Assembly (NCBI GenBank): GCA_014529385.2
Contig: CM043969.1
Location: 32,096,446 to 32,156,445 of the forward strand
Length of the DNA stretch: 60,000 bases
DNA from: Adiantum capillus-veneris
Taxonomy: Eukaryota; Streptophyta; Polypodiopsida; Polypodiales; Pteridaceae
Direction: 5' to 3'
Made by a program: the position numbers and the translations under genes
The notes under the pieces: generated by a model
The model's input: the letters and a program-made list of their open reading frames with translations, nothing else
Told to the model about the DNA's origin: nothing
Databases searched by the model: none
In this document: piece by piece, positions 49,846 through 60,000 of the stretch
How positions within the stretch are numbered: the stretch's first letter is position 1
How the letters are laid out: every line of letters begins with the position of its first letter

Positions 49846-51943
49846 GTGGCTTGCGTTTATTAAATTGTTATTCTTACTTGCTTTTACATTAAAGTATTCA
49901 ATTGGGATTGTTTGATGGCTAGTTTTTTCTCTCTTTTGAAGCTGCTTGAATATAGGTGCTAATGTCATGGTAACTTGTTAGGTTTTTGTTTTTTGTGTAG
50001 AGCTACCTTAGATACCAATCACTCTGCTATGCACCTAATCTATATATGTCGTGCAACATTTATAGTGTATGAAGGAATGGAGGTAGGAACTATGGACATA
50101 GCAGCACACGCCTATCTTCCTTGGCATAACAATTAGGGGCAGGGTTTTTTGATGTATGGAGTTTTTGCTTCAGTGCTTACAGTTAACATGTTGTAAATAG
50201 ACCTTGGGACATGGAGTTTATCTGTTATCTCCCACTGGAGTGGATGGGATGGAGCATGTTGACAAATCCACCAAACATGTTCACTTCGTGTTTATGAATG
50301 AAAAGGGCTAGACCGGATCACATTGCTCAAGTTGCTCTTGGCATTTGTATTCAAGTACAATTGTATGCTGACATTGATTGTGTTACTTGAGATCCTTGTA
50401 TGGCTTGCTTGTTTTTGCGTGTGCTATTTGAAAATTGGGGACTATTTGAAGTTTCCAGTCACTGAATTTTAGAGAGGGTGATTGGGTGTCGGCGGAATTT
50501 GAGAAGGAATGACTGGGAAATATGGGGGTTGAGCATGCACTAATGATGGTCCTGATAAAATTACTGCACTGAGAGGATCATTAAAGTATCTTTTTGGGTT
50601 GCAATTTTCAATCGATTGAGAGGATCATTAAAGCACCTTTTAGGTTGCAATTGCCAGCTCATTAAAAGATTTATGACGTGTTTCATGTATAATGTGAGTC
50701 TCCTTCGGCCTTTAAAAGGGAGTTTCCAAAGGTTTCAGTTTATGATGTATGCCTAAAGTTGAAGAAATTCAAGGGAATTTTTTAGGTAGGCCAGGTTCTG
50801 GAACAGGAAGGGAGAAAGGTAGAAGAGATGATGTTTCCCAGGGGCCCTTGGTACATAGATGGTAGTAGTACAGTCAGATATGTTCTGCCAAAAAAGGATG
50901 ATTTGTAGTTACTTGGTGAAGCTTAACAAGCGACCATCATTAGGCGCGAGGTGATTGGACGAGGGTAATGTGGCTGATAGCACTCAGCTGGTGAATTTCT
51001 ACTTGGAGGTCTTTTATTTGGAGTCTTACCATCGAGAGAGCTCAAGCATGGTCAATAGTTGAGTGTGATGTGCATTAGAGGTGAGCCATTCCACCTTCTT
51101 GTTAGCAAATTAATAGGATTAAGAAGCATGGAATACTGCATGCCTGTATAAGAAGCAACATTCCATGCTGTTTAGTAAAAGAAGCATGTTAAAGGGTCTT
51201 TATCATCACGGTTGTGTACCTGAGTCAGTCTGTGTGCTACAGAATTGTATGCTCCCTCATCCTGAACCAGGCCACCTGTAATCTGATAGGTAGGGAAACT
51301 GCACCAGACTTCCGTCACAAAAACTTGCAGCATCAAAAACTGAAAAAAGAACTTCAAAACAGCAGCACTTTCCACAAAAGGTGTAGTCCCTCTCGGAAAA
51401 GTAATACCCCCAAAACTGGTGCCCTCACAAGTGCATTTACCTCAACCACATTTGAGGGAGTCACACACACACATTGTGCACATGTAGTGATAGGCAGGGA
51501 TGGGCCTAATGGGGTGGTCTTTGGGGGGCGGGGGTGCTTTCGAAGTTCGGTCTTATAAGGGTGGTGGTGGCAGCTCTGGACTCTTATACAGCTGTGAGGC
51601 TATCAATTGGAGTGTGTGGATAGCCTCTTGTAGTGGGTTTTGAGGCAGCTCCAGAGTGCAGTAGTTTCCAATCTTTTTCAGCCACTAAACAAATACCTTT
51701 GTTTCACATCTGAGATATCTGTGAGGCTCTTAAATATGCATCATATAAGCTTGTTGTATGTAATGGCAACTCACCAATGCACTACTGTCAATTTTTGGGT
51801 TGTTGGCAGAGATTAAGTTTTGTTTTTTTAAGATCTTTATGTCTATATAAATGCAATTTGCACGTTCAAGTCTATGTAATCTTCTTTTTTTTCCTGCTTC
51901 CTCTGTAAATGGTCAGTGATCTTTTGGTGCTTACCATGATCAG
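49846..51943 (+). other. Intron 3
   Basis: 2.1 kb, GT...AG, the only ordinary-sized intron in the window. It contains a decayed gypsy fragment (50640-51030) and otherwise AT-rich sequence without recognised feature. A polypyrimidine stretch TTCTTTTTTTTCCTGC lies at about 51880-51900. Confidence 0.75.
50640..51030 (+). pseudogene. Relic of a Ty3/gypsy integrase C-terminus and chromodomain
   Basis: One frame reads KRFMTCFMYNVSLLRPLKGS, which parallels the G1 motif IHNAFHVSLLRPYVGD. Further on GRRKVEEMMFPRGPW and the closing LVNFYLEVFYLES parallel G1 LSLYLEAFDLQP. Several frame changes and stops. It is a different, much older gypsy copy than G1/G2, since the nucleotide match is weak. Confidence 0.55.
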
Positions 51944-52030
51944 GTAGTCAATGAACTCACAGATAAAATGATGGAGATGGAGAAAAATCAAGGCATTTTA
52001 ATTGCTGACCAGATTTCTAAACACCAGAAG
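51944..52030 (+). CDS. GRIP: Internal exon of GRIP-type golgin
   Basis: The acceptor CATGATCAG ends at 51943. The exon is 87 bp, 29 codons, phase 0 at both ends: VVNELTDKMMEMEKNQGILI and ADQISKHQK. The recalled family stretch (Q.LEDLK..LQA.EE, AELS.KHQK) ends with the same KHQK. The donor is GTTGCA, a weak match to consensus. An alternative donor further on cannot be excluded, but the reading after 52030 loses coiled-coil character. The next exon lies beyond the window, so intron 4 is at least 7.9 kb. Confidence 0.8.
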
Positions 52031-52159
52031 GTTGCATCCTCTTCCCATGAATTTTTGTATTTGTTTATTGTGCATGAGGGTGTGCACATGCTTGTGCCCA
52101 CTGACCCACACATGCATGTGTACACACTTTCTTTTTGTTGTAAATCTTGATTGTATTTA

Positions 52160-53130
52160 CAAGTGGGAAATCTCAAACGGAGGAAAACGCACACTATAGA
52201 AGGGGTACAAAAGATGAAGCTTTAGAAGGCTTCGAAAACTAGAAACAATCGAAGTAAATCCTATAAGCTTCAAGGGAGATGGCCCCCACATCATGAGCAA
52301 AGTGAAGTGCTTGTCCAAGCGAAAATTTGAAGCAAGGCAAAGGGTAATTTTTCATGGCATAACATCTGAGAGTTATGTTGGTGCCATATGGTCTACATAA
52401 CCCAAAATTTGACCCAACTGAAGAAGACCTCAAACAAAGACTGTGGTGGCTGGAGGACTCAACTGTCCCTGAAAGATTCCGGAGGGGAAAAGAAGGTGCA
52501 GAGCAGAGGACACTTGCCTGATGAAAGACCGGGAGCAGCAGCAATCCCAAAGCAAATGTGTCACAGTCTTGTCAGCCCCATGACATCGCACACAACGAGA
52601 GGAGGCCATTGGTCGCACATGCAACAAAGTACCAACCGGTAACGCACCCACCATACATTGTCATAAGAAAATGCGCTCTTTGAGAGGTAGATGGTTCTGT
52701 CAAATGCGAGATAGCGTCCTTTGCCACCACAATTGAGACTTGAAGAGTGACCACAACTGATTTTTGTGAGACACAATCCATGCATGAGACTGTAGCAAAG
52801 CATAAACTGACTGTGCCCATATGCAGTCCAACCTAGCATGGACAAGATTCCAATCTGAACGTCGGGAGTCCGCAAGCAATGGAGGCACTGGGGAAACACC
52901 AGCAAGCAACCGCTGAATTTGCTGCCACAAATGTCAATAATGAGGTCCCAGCTCATAGCGAAAGGCTGCAATAGAAAAGGAGAGGACCTGCTGTGTGTCA
53001 TCCACCACTTGATCAACCTAGGATACCCCTTTTGCAAAAGAAAGTATGCTCGTCGAGGAGAGTATTGAACCAAAGTGAGAGAACACCTTAATGAATGCTC
53101 TCCAACCGGAGGGAATTATCTTGCAGGGAT
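52160..53130 (-). pseudogene. LINE-C relic: RT zinc-binding C-terminus
   Basis: On the minus strand, across several frames: WQQIQRLLAGVSPVPPLLAD, then ALPVGTLLHVRPMASSRCVR followed by CHGADKTVTHLLWDC, the C-X2-C...H...C pattern of the zf-RVT domain. It lacks the RT core and is broken by frameshifts. The 3' end lies near 52160 (TTTACAACAAAAAGAAAG on the minus strand). It is of the LINE-B/E type. Confidence 0.65.
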
Positions 53131-53226
53131 TGTCGACCATGCCATGACAAATGTGAGGTGATAGTCTTCTAATCAGCAACTACGGACGAAACGATCGGAC
53201 ATCCCGGAATATGGCCGTGCGCACGT

Positions 53227-53246
53227 ACACACACACACACACACAC
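53227..53246 (+). repeat. (AC)n microsatellite
   Basis: About 10 AC units. Confidence 0.9.
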
Positions 53247-53289
53247 GGAGTACGTACTCACTTAAGTACACAATACATTGAATAGGTTT

Positions 53290-54408
53290 TAACTTATGTA
53301 GAAAAAAAACCTACCCATACTTACAAGCGTGTAAGAAAAGTCCAAGTTCATAGTGAACAAAGGAATAGTCAAAACACATCTGAAAATGGGCGTACAATGA
53401 TGGGTCAATCTCTTGTAGAGACAGAGAATCATAAAGAGACTTCTACAAAGGTAATCTGAGAAAGAAAAGGTCACCACAAACCAATTTCTCATTTGTCAGT
53501 ACCGGAGCCAATAAAAAAACAGTCATGTTTGAAAGCAGGAGAAAGATTGCCAAATAACGAAAAATGTTTCCCCAAAGACATAGAAGAGAAACTAGTGTGA
53601 AGAAACCTTGCTATATGATCCAACAAATTGCGAAAGGCAATACAATTCTATAATAAATGTAGAAACGTTTCAATAGATGCATCACAAACGTGACAAAGAG
53701 AGGATGTCACATGGTTCCTTGCCAAGAAAGACGCACCTGGAAGAATTGCAAGGAAGTAGTACCATAGACAAACCTGACATTTTAAAGGCATCTTACTGCT
53801 CCATATCATCATGAATCGTTTTCTCGACCACAACAAAGGCTTATGCATTCGACAAACGCTGTTTGCAATGTGCATAATCATGAACCCATTGTCCAGGAAG
53901 GAGGAAAGTGTAAATTGAATGCACAAAAATCTGAGGCGGAGACAAATGACCACAAGCAGGAGCGGCTTGATATAGGCTCCAATATACAATCTTTTGGTCT
54001 CATCTAGAGGAGGAATAAGCTCAAAAGATGACAAAAAATTCTGAATCTTTTGCCATAAAGGACGATAATGATAGCCCATGCGAAATTTAGCACAAAAGGT
54101 AGCACTTGACCTCTATCATCCAACACATCTTTAATGAAGTAAACACCTTTTTTTGCAACGAAATAATCCTTCTTAGGCTCTTGAACAGCTAATGGTTCAT
54201 GAAAAACTCTACTCTAATTTTCACTTTCCAAACGAAGCGAATTAGAATTATTATTCAAACGTGGAGTCCAGTTAAGAAAGTGTTCAAGCTTTTTCCAAGC
54301 TAAATCAGCTTTGTAGCAAGTGGACAACCAACAATTTTGCCATCAAAATGACCAAAAACCGCTTCCCAATGCATGACCGTTGAATTGCCAAAAGATGTAG
54401 AAGACATC
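53290..54408 (-). pseudogene. LINE-D relic: post-RT linker and zinc-binding C-terminus
   Basis: On the minus strand YHYRPLWQKIQNFLSSFELI and PPLDETKR parallel LINE-C; KCQVCLWYYFLAILPGASFL, then ARNHVTSSLCHVCDASIETF follow the zf-RVT pattern. Upstream (about 54240-54330) AWKKLEHFLNWTPRLNNN continues the linker. It has stops and frameshifts. Its element-upstream end is cut at 54408 by the poly-A end of LINE-E, so LINE-E inserted into it. Confidence 0.6.
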
Positions 54409-54554
54409 TTTTTTTTTTCCCAAGAAAAAGATCCTTCTATTAGTTAATGAAAACTGCCCATAGGGCTACATCCACCTCTGCAAGAGAGGGCTACAACAAG
54501 CATGATGGGGAGACTCTCCCAATGAAAAAACAGCATATATACAATGGGGCTAGA

Positions 54555-57500
54555 TCAAGAAATGGGAGGAGGGAAGAGCCACACAGGTGGACAGTAGTGC
54601 CATATGAGCACCCCCTCGACCATGGTGTAGAAAGGCCCAGGGCGCCAGAGTCGAAGGAAAGCCTCGCGGCGCTCCCGCATGCGGTCGGAGCTGCCCTGTA
54701 GTCCCTCAAGCTGTCCTCTGAGAGTATGGATCAACTCTAGCCAAAAGTCACGAACAGTCTCTGCTGGTGGCACAGGGCGAGCCTCAAAGATGCGGAAACA
54801 ACGGGCCCGCCAGATGAACCAAAGAGCTAGGCCGCTGATGAGCTCCCAGCACTCCTCTCTCTCACTGCACCACTCCTGTGGAGTAAGGTCTGTAGCAGGC
54901 TGGAGTGCAGGTCGCCCCCCCTTTATCACTATCATCCTGCTGGTGGAAGATAGCTCAAACTGTAGTGCCGGGCCCGTGAGGGTGGACCAAGCCGCTGCCC
55001 CCCAAGTGTACTGTCAAGCCGCGGAGAGGGCAGGCATCAGCCGAAGAACTCGTAGCCACACCTGCTGGGCCGAGGGACAGTCCCAAAGACAGTGACGCTG
55101 ACTCTCCACCAACTGGTCACAGGCTGTACATGCGGCCGAGAGACCACTATGTACAAGCCAGCTCCCTACTGTTGTGGCTCTGTGTGCAACCAACCACTGG
55201 AACAAGGTGACGCGCCTCGGCTGTCTGGAGTCCCACAGCCTCTGCCAAAAAGCTGCCAAGAACTCAACTGTGAGACCCTCCTCCTGCCAATGACGTGCTG
55301 CAGCGGGGCGGGCCTCACTCTGTGCTGCAAGTATATGACGTCCAAGCCGAACAGTGTACTGAAAGAAAGGGACTCCTGGGCGGTCTGCAGAAGAGAATGG
55401 GTCCCTCCATAGCCACTCACCAGGATCCCACTGTACTCGTGCCAGTGGACAGCACTCCCAAGCCCATAGCCTCCAGTGTCCTATCTCAAGAGCTGCTGGG
55501 TCAGGGTCTATGATGCAAGTCCTCCCACAGATGCCCACAACTCGGATCCTCTGGAAACAACACTCTGCTATCTGCGGGGCCTCTACTGCAACTCTCTGTA
55601 GTCGTCCCCCACCCTGAAGCTCGAAGAACAGGGCTGGGACAGTCTCTGAGCAAGCCCTGACTGAAATGAGAACCTCCAGTCGTGTGAAGGCTCCCATCCA
55701 CCGGGGTGCCACTGGCTTGAGAGGCGTGAGCCAGTCAGCTGGAACTGACTCTGAGATGTCCTGACACATGCTCTGAACCCCTCTCATGCCCTGTAGCTGG
55801 ACAACCTGCACCTCCTCTGACAAACCTGTGAACTCTAGCCAGTCACCTTGAGAGCGCGCTGGACCTGCTGCCATGGGACCCCAAGAAACATGAGGCCTAC
55901 TCCCAACCAAGTGGCCTCGTTGAGTGCTAACCATGGGGTTCCAGACAAGGGGCTGCCGTAGGCGCTCCTCCGTGCACGTCGGCTGTCTCTGCTCTAGGCC
56001 ACGCCGTAATAGCTCCCAACAACGAAGCAGACTCACAGCGAATCGGTCCTCCAGTCTCCTGCTCAAACCAACTCGACGCAACTCTGTAAAGATCCATCTG
56101 GTCGAAGGTTGCCAAGGGCCTCCTGACTGAGGCACCCTGGCACGAAGCCTCTGCAACAAGAACTCCTTCCAGGGCTCCTCGCCTGGAAGAAGTCCTCTGA
56201 CGACGAACTTCCCAAGAAGGGCTCTGCTCTGCTGTGCTGGATCAATGATCCCAAGCCCTCCCTGAGAACAAGGAAGTGTGATGACCGACCAAGCCACCTT
56301 GGCTCGGGCAATCTGAGTGTCACGACCTGACCAAAGGAAGTTCCTCATCAGACTCTCTACCTGGCTGATGCAGGAACTCGAGAAGATCCAGCAAGAAGTG
56401 ATGTACCACATAGTTGCCAACAACACCTGGTTGGCAACTACTACTCTACCAGCCAGCGAAAGTCGTGCTGAGCTCCAGTGGAACAGCTTTCTCCTGATGG
56501 AGAGGAGAAGAGGAGCAATCTGCTGCTCGGGGGACAAATCCAAACCAACCTGACAACCCAAGTATCGAACTGCAGTCCTTGGGGGAATCCACCTGAAACC
56601 CTCTCCTGGCATCCACTCTGGCACAGGAGCACTGCCAATCGAGAAAGCCACTGTCTTTCTCCAGTTGAGCAATGCGCCCGATGCACAGCAGAAGGTCTCA
56701 AGAGCCTCCCCACACCTGTGTAAATTGGCCTCCTGGCCCTCTAAGTACAAGGCTGAGTCGTCGGCAAACTCAGCGTCCAGAAGCTCATCTCCCCGTATCG
56801 GGAGTGCTAAGCCCCTCAAACCAACCTGCTGTGACACCAAAAATCTGCTCATCGCCTCCGCATAGAACAGAAAGAGAAAGGGGGCAAGAGGACAACCCTG
56901 TCTGACCGATCGTGTGAGCATAAAGCGCTCTCCTCTACCTCCTGCCAAAAGCACCTGACTGTGAGCCTGTCTGTACAAAGCCGACACCCCTCTGATCCAA
57001 GCATCTGAAAAGCCCATCCTGCGAAGCGTGCCCTCTAGAAAGTCCCAGTCAACTCTGTCGTATGCCTTTTCAAAATCGAGAAGAAGAATCACAAGGTCCT
57101 CCCCACGGAGACGTGCCAGGGCAGAAGCCTCCCAGAAAGTGAAGATGTTGTCAAGGATACTGCGTTCCTTGACAAAACCTGTCTGAGTCCCATGTATAAG
57201 GCTCTCCAAAAGTGGCTGAATCCTCAAACTCAGAGCCTTGGCAAGAATTTTGTAGGTTGAGTTGAGGATGGTGATGGGGCGCCACTGTCGAAGCTCATCC
57301 AAGGAGCCACCCTCCTTTGGAATGAGGTAAATCAGGCCCTCACTCATGCTATCCGGCATCACTCTTGTGTGCAGAATGTACTGAAAGGCACTACAAAGAT
57401 CTGGGCCAAGCAAGTCCCAGTACTCCAAGAAGAAGCTGGGAGTCAGCCCATCCTCACCTGGACAACTACCACGAGGAAGGGCCTTAAGAGCCGTGTGCAG

Positions 57501-58907
57501 CTCCTCAAGCTGAAGAGGTATCTCCAGCCTCTGGCGCATCTCCTCAGTCACAAGACAAGGCATCTGCGCCCAAACCTGCTCCCTGCATGCATCCTGTCTC
57601 TCTGACTGTGGCTCAGCCGTCAGTAGCTCACGGTAAAAGTCAGTAGCAACTGCACGCATATCCTCATGCTCACAAGCAACTGACCCATCGAGTCTCCTCA
57701 GCTGAGTGACCTTGGCATGCGAGTGCCCAGGTCCTACTGTCTCAAAAAAGGCACCTGTCACTCTGTCACCTACCTGAGTCCACTGAGATGCCTGTCGGTG
57801 AAAGGCAAACTCATGGCGCCTCTCCTCTGTGCAAACAAGCTCCTGTCGAGCCTATTGTAACTGCTCCTCCAACCATGGACTGTCTGGATGCTGCTCCTGC
57901 ATCCTCTGTAGTGAAGCAATGCCTCGTCTGAGACGCTGCTCCTCCTCTCTCGCTGCGGCCTGTCGAGCCAAAGACTCCTGGAGAAAAAAGTGGCTAAGCT
58001 GAGCTAGGCCTAAGGCCACTCTGTCTGCCGGTAGAGCCTGGCTGTCCATGCCCTCTGTCCAAAGAGCCTCTACCCTCTCTCTGAGTGCTGTGTCCAACAA
58101 GACCCGCTCTGGGATGCGAAGCATCGTGCTCCCACTCCTCTGCCTGTCTGCCACTGTGAGGATCACTGGTGCATGGTCCGAGAAGGATGTCCCTGCCAGG
58201 ATGCCCACTGATCCCCCCAAGTCACTGAAGTGGTCACTAGTGTAGAAGCGATCTATCCGCGATAGATTCACTCCTCCCACTCTGCGGTCTGATCTAGAGA
58301 AGGCAAGACTCTCTGGAGGCCTCACAAAGCCAGAATGCTGCCATGTATCCGAGACCCTCAAGGTCATACACAACCTCTCCCAAGCTGCTAACTCGACTCC
58401 ATGCACAGTAGCATGGCTGCCTCCGATCCTGTCAGAAGGGTCCTCCAACATGTTGAAGTCCCCTCCTACACACCAATGGTCAACCTGTGGCAAAGACTCA
58501 ACAATCTGTGACCAAAACTTTGGACGAGCACTCGCCACATTGGGCGCATAGATGTTCAGGAAGCCCACAAGGCCACCCTGAACCTGCAAAGTAATCCACT
58601 GAGCCCTGCCTGGCACAATAATCCCTCTGCCCACAATGGCCTGCTGCACTGAGTCCACAATAGTCATACATACCCCACCCTGGATGCCTCCAGGTTCAAA
58701 AGCAGCTGACGAAAAGGAATCATAACGTCCACGCAAAATCTGACCGCAGCGCTGGATGCGGCTCTCAGACCAATGGAGCTCCTGGAGCATAAGGAGATCA
58801 ATCTCTCCTCCCACAAGGCAACGCTGAAGCTCCTGCCGCAATCGGCCCCGCTGTCGCTGAAACTGGGGCCCACCTAATCCCTGCACATTCCATTGGACGA
58901 TCCTCAT
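54555..58907 (-). pseudogene. LINE-E ORF2: APE endonuclease, reverse transcriptase, zf-RVT; two in-frame stops
   Basis: One frame of 1450 codons from ATG 58907 (MRIVQWNVQGLGG) with no frameshift, broken only by TAG at 57852-57854 and TGA at 55014-55016. APE: LMLQELHWSESRI, GGVCMTIVD, NIYAP, GGDFNMLEDPSDR, SRIDRFYTSDHF and SDHAPV, so the catalytic N, E, D and H are all present. RT: LIYLIPKEGG, WRPITILNSTYKILAKAL, LLLDFEKAYDRVDWDFL, SVRQGCPLAPFLFLFYAEAM and FADDSALYL. zf-RVT: VTLFQWLVAHRATTVGSWLV, then CTACDQLVESQRHCLWDC. The second stop falls between zf-RVT and the conserved tail (LALWFIWRARCFRIF). Both stops could arise by one C-to-T change. Inactive unless suppressed. Confidence 0.9.
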
Positions 58908-60000
58908 GGGGAGCGAGAGAGAATAGATGCTGCAGCAGCAGTAAGACGGGCTATCTTCGAGGCAGGCTTGGATGGGGAGTAATCCGCATCCGAGCATCCT
59001 CTAGATAGGCGAGCTTGTAGTGAGTGCCTGGCCCAAGCCCAAGTAGAGCGAGCCGAGCGTAAAGCAACCTCCTCTGTCCAGGAGTCCTCATGTATGTATA
59101 CATAGCAAGGCAAACACTGTGTATCAACAAAAAAGTACACCACAATGTGCCTACATCCTGCTGAGTCTGGGGGTGTCACCGCAAACTTGGCCAGTGGCCA
59201 CAAAGTCTGCAGCAAATCTGTAACTCCAAGTTCTCCCATGTGGTGAGAGAACTCGAGAACCTGTGTATGCAACCATCCCACCATTGAGTCGAGGGACCAC
59301 TCTGTCTCGGTCCTACCGCAGAGAAGAAAGGAGAAACCAACTGCTGAGTCCAAGGCCTCTGTCCCCCTAGCGGCGAGGAATAGAGCGTGGACCCTGAAGC
59401 AGGCTGCCTCGTGGTCTGCTGCGGAATCGCCGAGAAAGTGAGTGAATCCGTAATCGAAGAAGTCCCAGCGGCGTCGGAGGTCAATGCTCGTCAGACCACG
59501 AGGGATAGCTGCAAGGGAAGATGTCTGAATCTGCAAAGGGGGCCGCAAGAAGGGCTGACCCTCTCTCGCTAGGCGACTCGTGGCAAAAGCGCTCCCAAGA
59601 GATCTCCTAGCCGCCGGCGAGGGACCAGTCTCCTGAGTCGACTGTGGTACTGAAGCAGGAGGAGGGGGAGAAGGAGCTGGGGGGGGCGGAGGAGAAGAGA
59701 AGCGGGCGGGACGACAGAGACAGGGGGTGAGGTGGGGAGTGGGCGGGAGCAAAGGGCGGGGCAGGGGATGAGGAGGAAGAGGGGAAAAATGAAGGTGGAG
59801 GGGCTGGCGAGGGTGAAACGGAAGAGAAGGCTGGCGAGGGTGAAACGGAAGAGAAGGCTGGCGTAGGAGGCTCCTCCTGCTCAAGAGGACCAAAGCGGTT
59901 CCCTGTGGGAACCCACTGTTGCTGAGTAGGCACCTGAGGGCCACTCTGAGTGCCAGGCTGTCGCTGTGGCCCCTGGCGTCGACGGCCACGGGCCTGCTGC
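58904..60000 (-). pseudogene. LINE-E ORF1 (partial, proline-rich, probable frameshift)
   Basis: The C-terminal part is open on the minus strand from about 59989 to the TGA at 58904-58906. It includes LRRRWDFFDYGFTHFLGDSA, VYFFVDTQCLPCYVYIHEDS and TEEVALRSARSTWAWARHSL. In the proline-rich zone (about 59640-59880) a different frame looks more natural upstream (QQQWVPTGNRFGPLEQEEPP), which suggests a frameshift in this low-complexity stretch. A 27-bp unit (GAAGAGAAGGCTGGCG type) is repeated at about 59820-59870. I do not recognise an L1-ORF1 RRM here, so this ORF1 differs from that of LINE-A. The stop overlaps the ORF2 start as ATGA. Confidence 0.65.

Larger units (their letters stand above)
54409..60000 (-). 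mobile_element. LINE-E: nearly intact GC-rich L1-type LINE, 5' end beyond the window
   Basis: On the minus strand: ORF1 (from beyond 60000 to 58904), ORF2 (58907-54555) and a 136-base 3' UTR ending in A10 (T run 54409-54418). It carries APE, RT and zf-RVT domains. The GC content is clearly higher than that of its AT-rich surroundings. The target duplication cannot be tested because the 5' end is outside. It lies antisense in intron 4 of the host gene, inside the LINE-D relic. Unlike LINE-A and LINE-B it ends in poly-A, not in a dinucleotide tract. Confidence 0.92.

Noticed and set aside
59607-59933. Separate proline-rich plant gene at the window end
   Set aside because: It lies directly upstream of and overlaps the LINE-E ORF1 reading, with a probable frameshift between; it is better explained as part of ORF1.

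Overview
This is a piece of nuclear DNA from a land plant with a large, repeat-filled genome. Four small exons on the + strand (1-74, 27879-28048, 49752-49845, 51944-52030) join in frame into coiled-coil sequence that I recognise as the plant GRIP golgin, a trans-Golgi tethering protein. The introns between them are about 27.8 kb, 21.7 kb and 2.1 kb, and a fourth runs past the window end. Such introns, together with chromodomain Ty3/gypsy elements, several LINE families and a Penelope-like element with an N-terminal GIY-YIG domain, fit a fern or another large-genome non-angiosperm plant. The species cannot be fixed from the sequence. No bacterial genes, rRNA, tRNA or CRISPR were seen.

Intron 1 (75-27878) holds: a 5'-truncated LINE (my label LINE-A, 641-7045) split by a small non-coding LTR element (4322-6752, 142-bp LTRs, tRNA-iMet-type primer site); an apparently intact Ty3/gypsy chromovirus on the minus strand (G1, 7667-16365, 1477-bp LTRs with no difference seen by eye); an old LTR fragment; more LINE-A pieces; and a second LINE type (LINE-B, 20582-27591) into which a Penelope-like element has inserted (21257-27291) with a 17-bp target duplication. 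That Penelope element is a partial plus a full copy in tandem.

Intron 2 (28049-49751) holds a second chromovirus of the same family on the plus strand (G2, 30510-38920, one nonsense codon), three hAT-type non-autonomous DNA transposons with 8-bp duplications (39605-40007, 40846-41564, 48205-49203), and a cluster of LINE-A copies and one ORF1-only element, each separated from the next by (CT)n tracts (40549-46538). Intron 3 carries a decayed gypsy integrase/chromodomain tail. Intron 4 carries two decayed LINE 3' ends and a nearly intact GC-rich LINE on the minus strand (LINE-E, 54409 to beyond the window).

The main pattern not explained by ordinary annotation is that LINE-A copies, the ORF1-only element and LINE-B are bounded by pure dinucleotide tracts. 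The tract is always (CT)n on the sense strand of LINE-A and of the ORF1-only element, and (GA)n on the sense strand of LINE-B. This suggests microsatellite-targeted retrotransposition. All element family labels are mine; no database search was possible.
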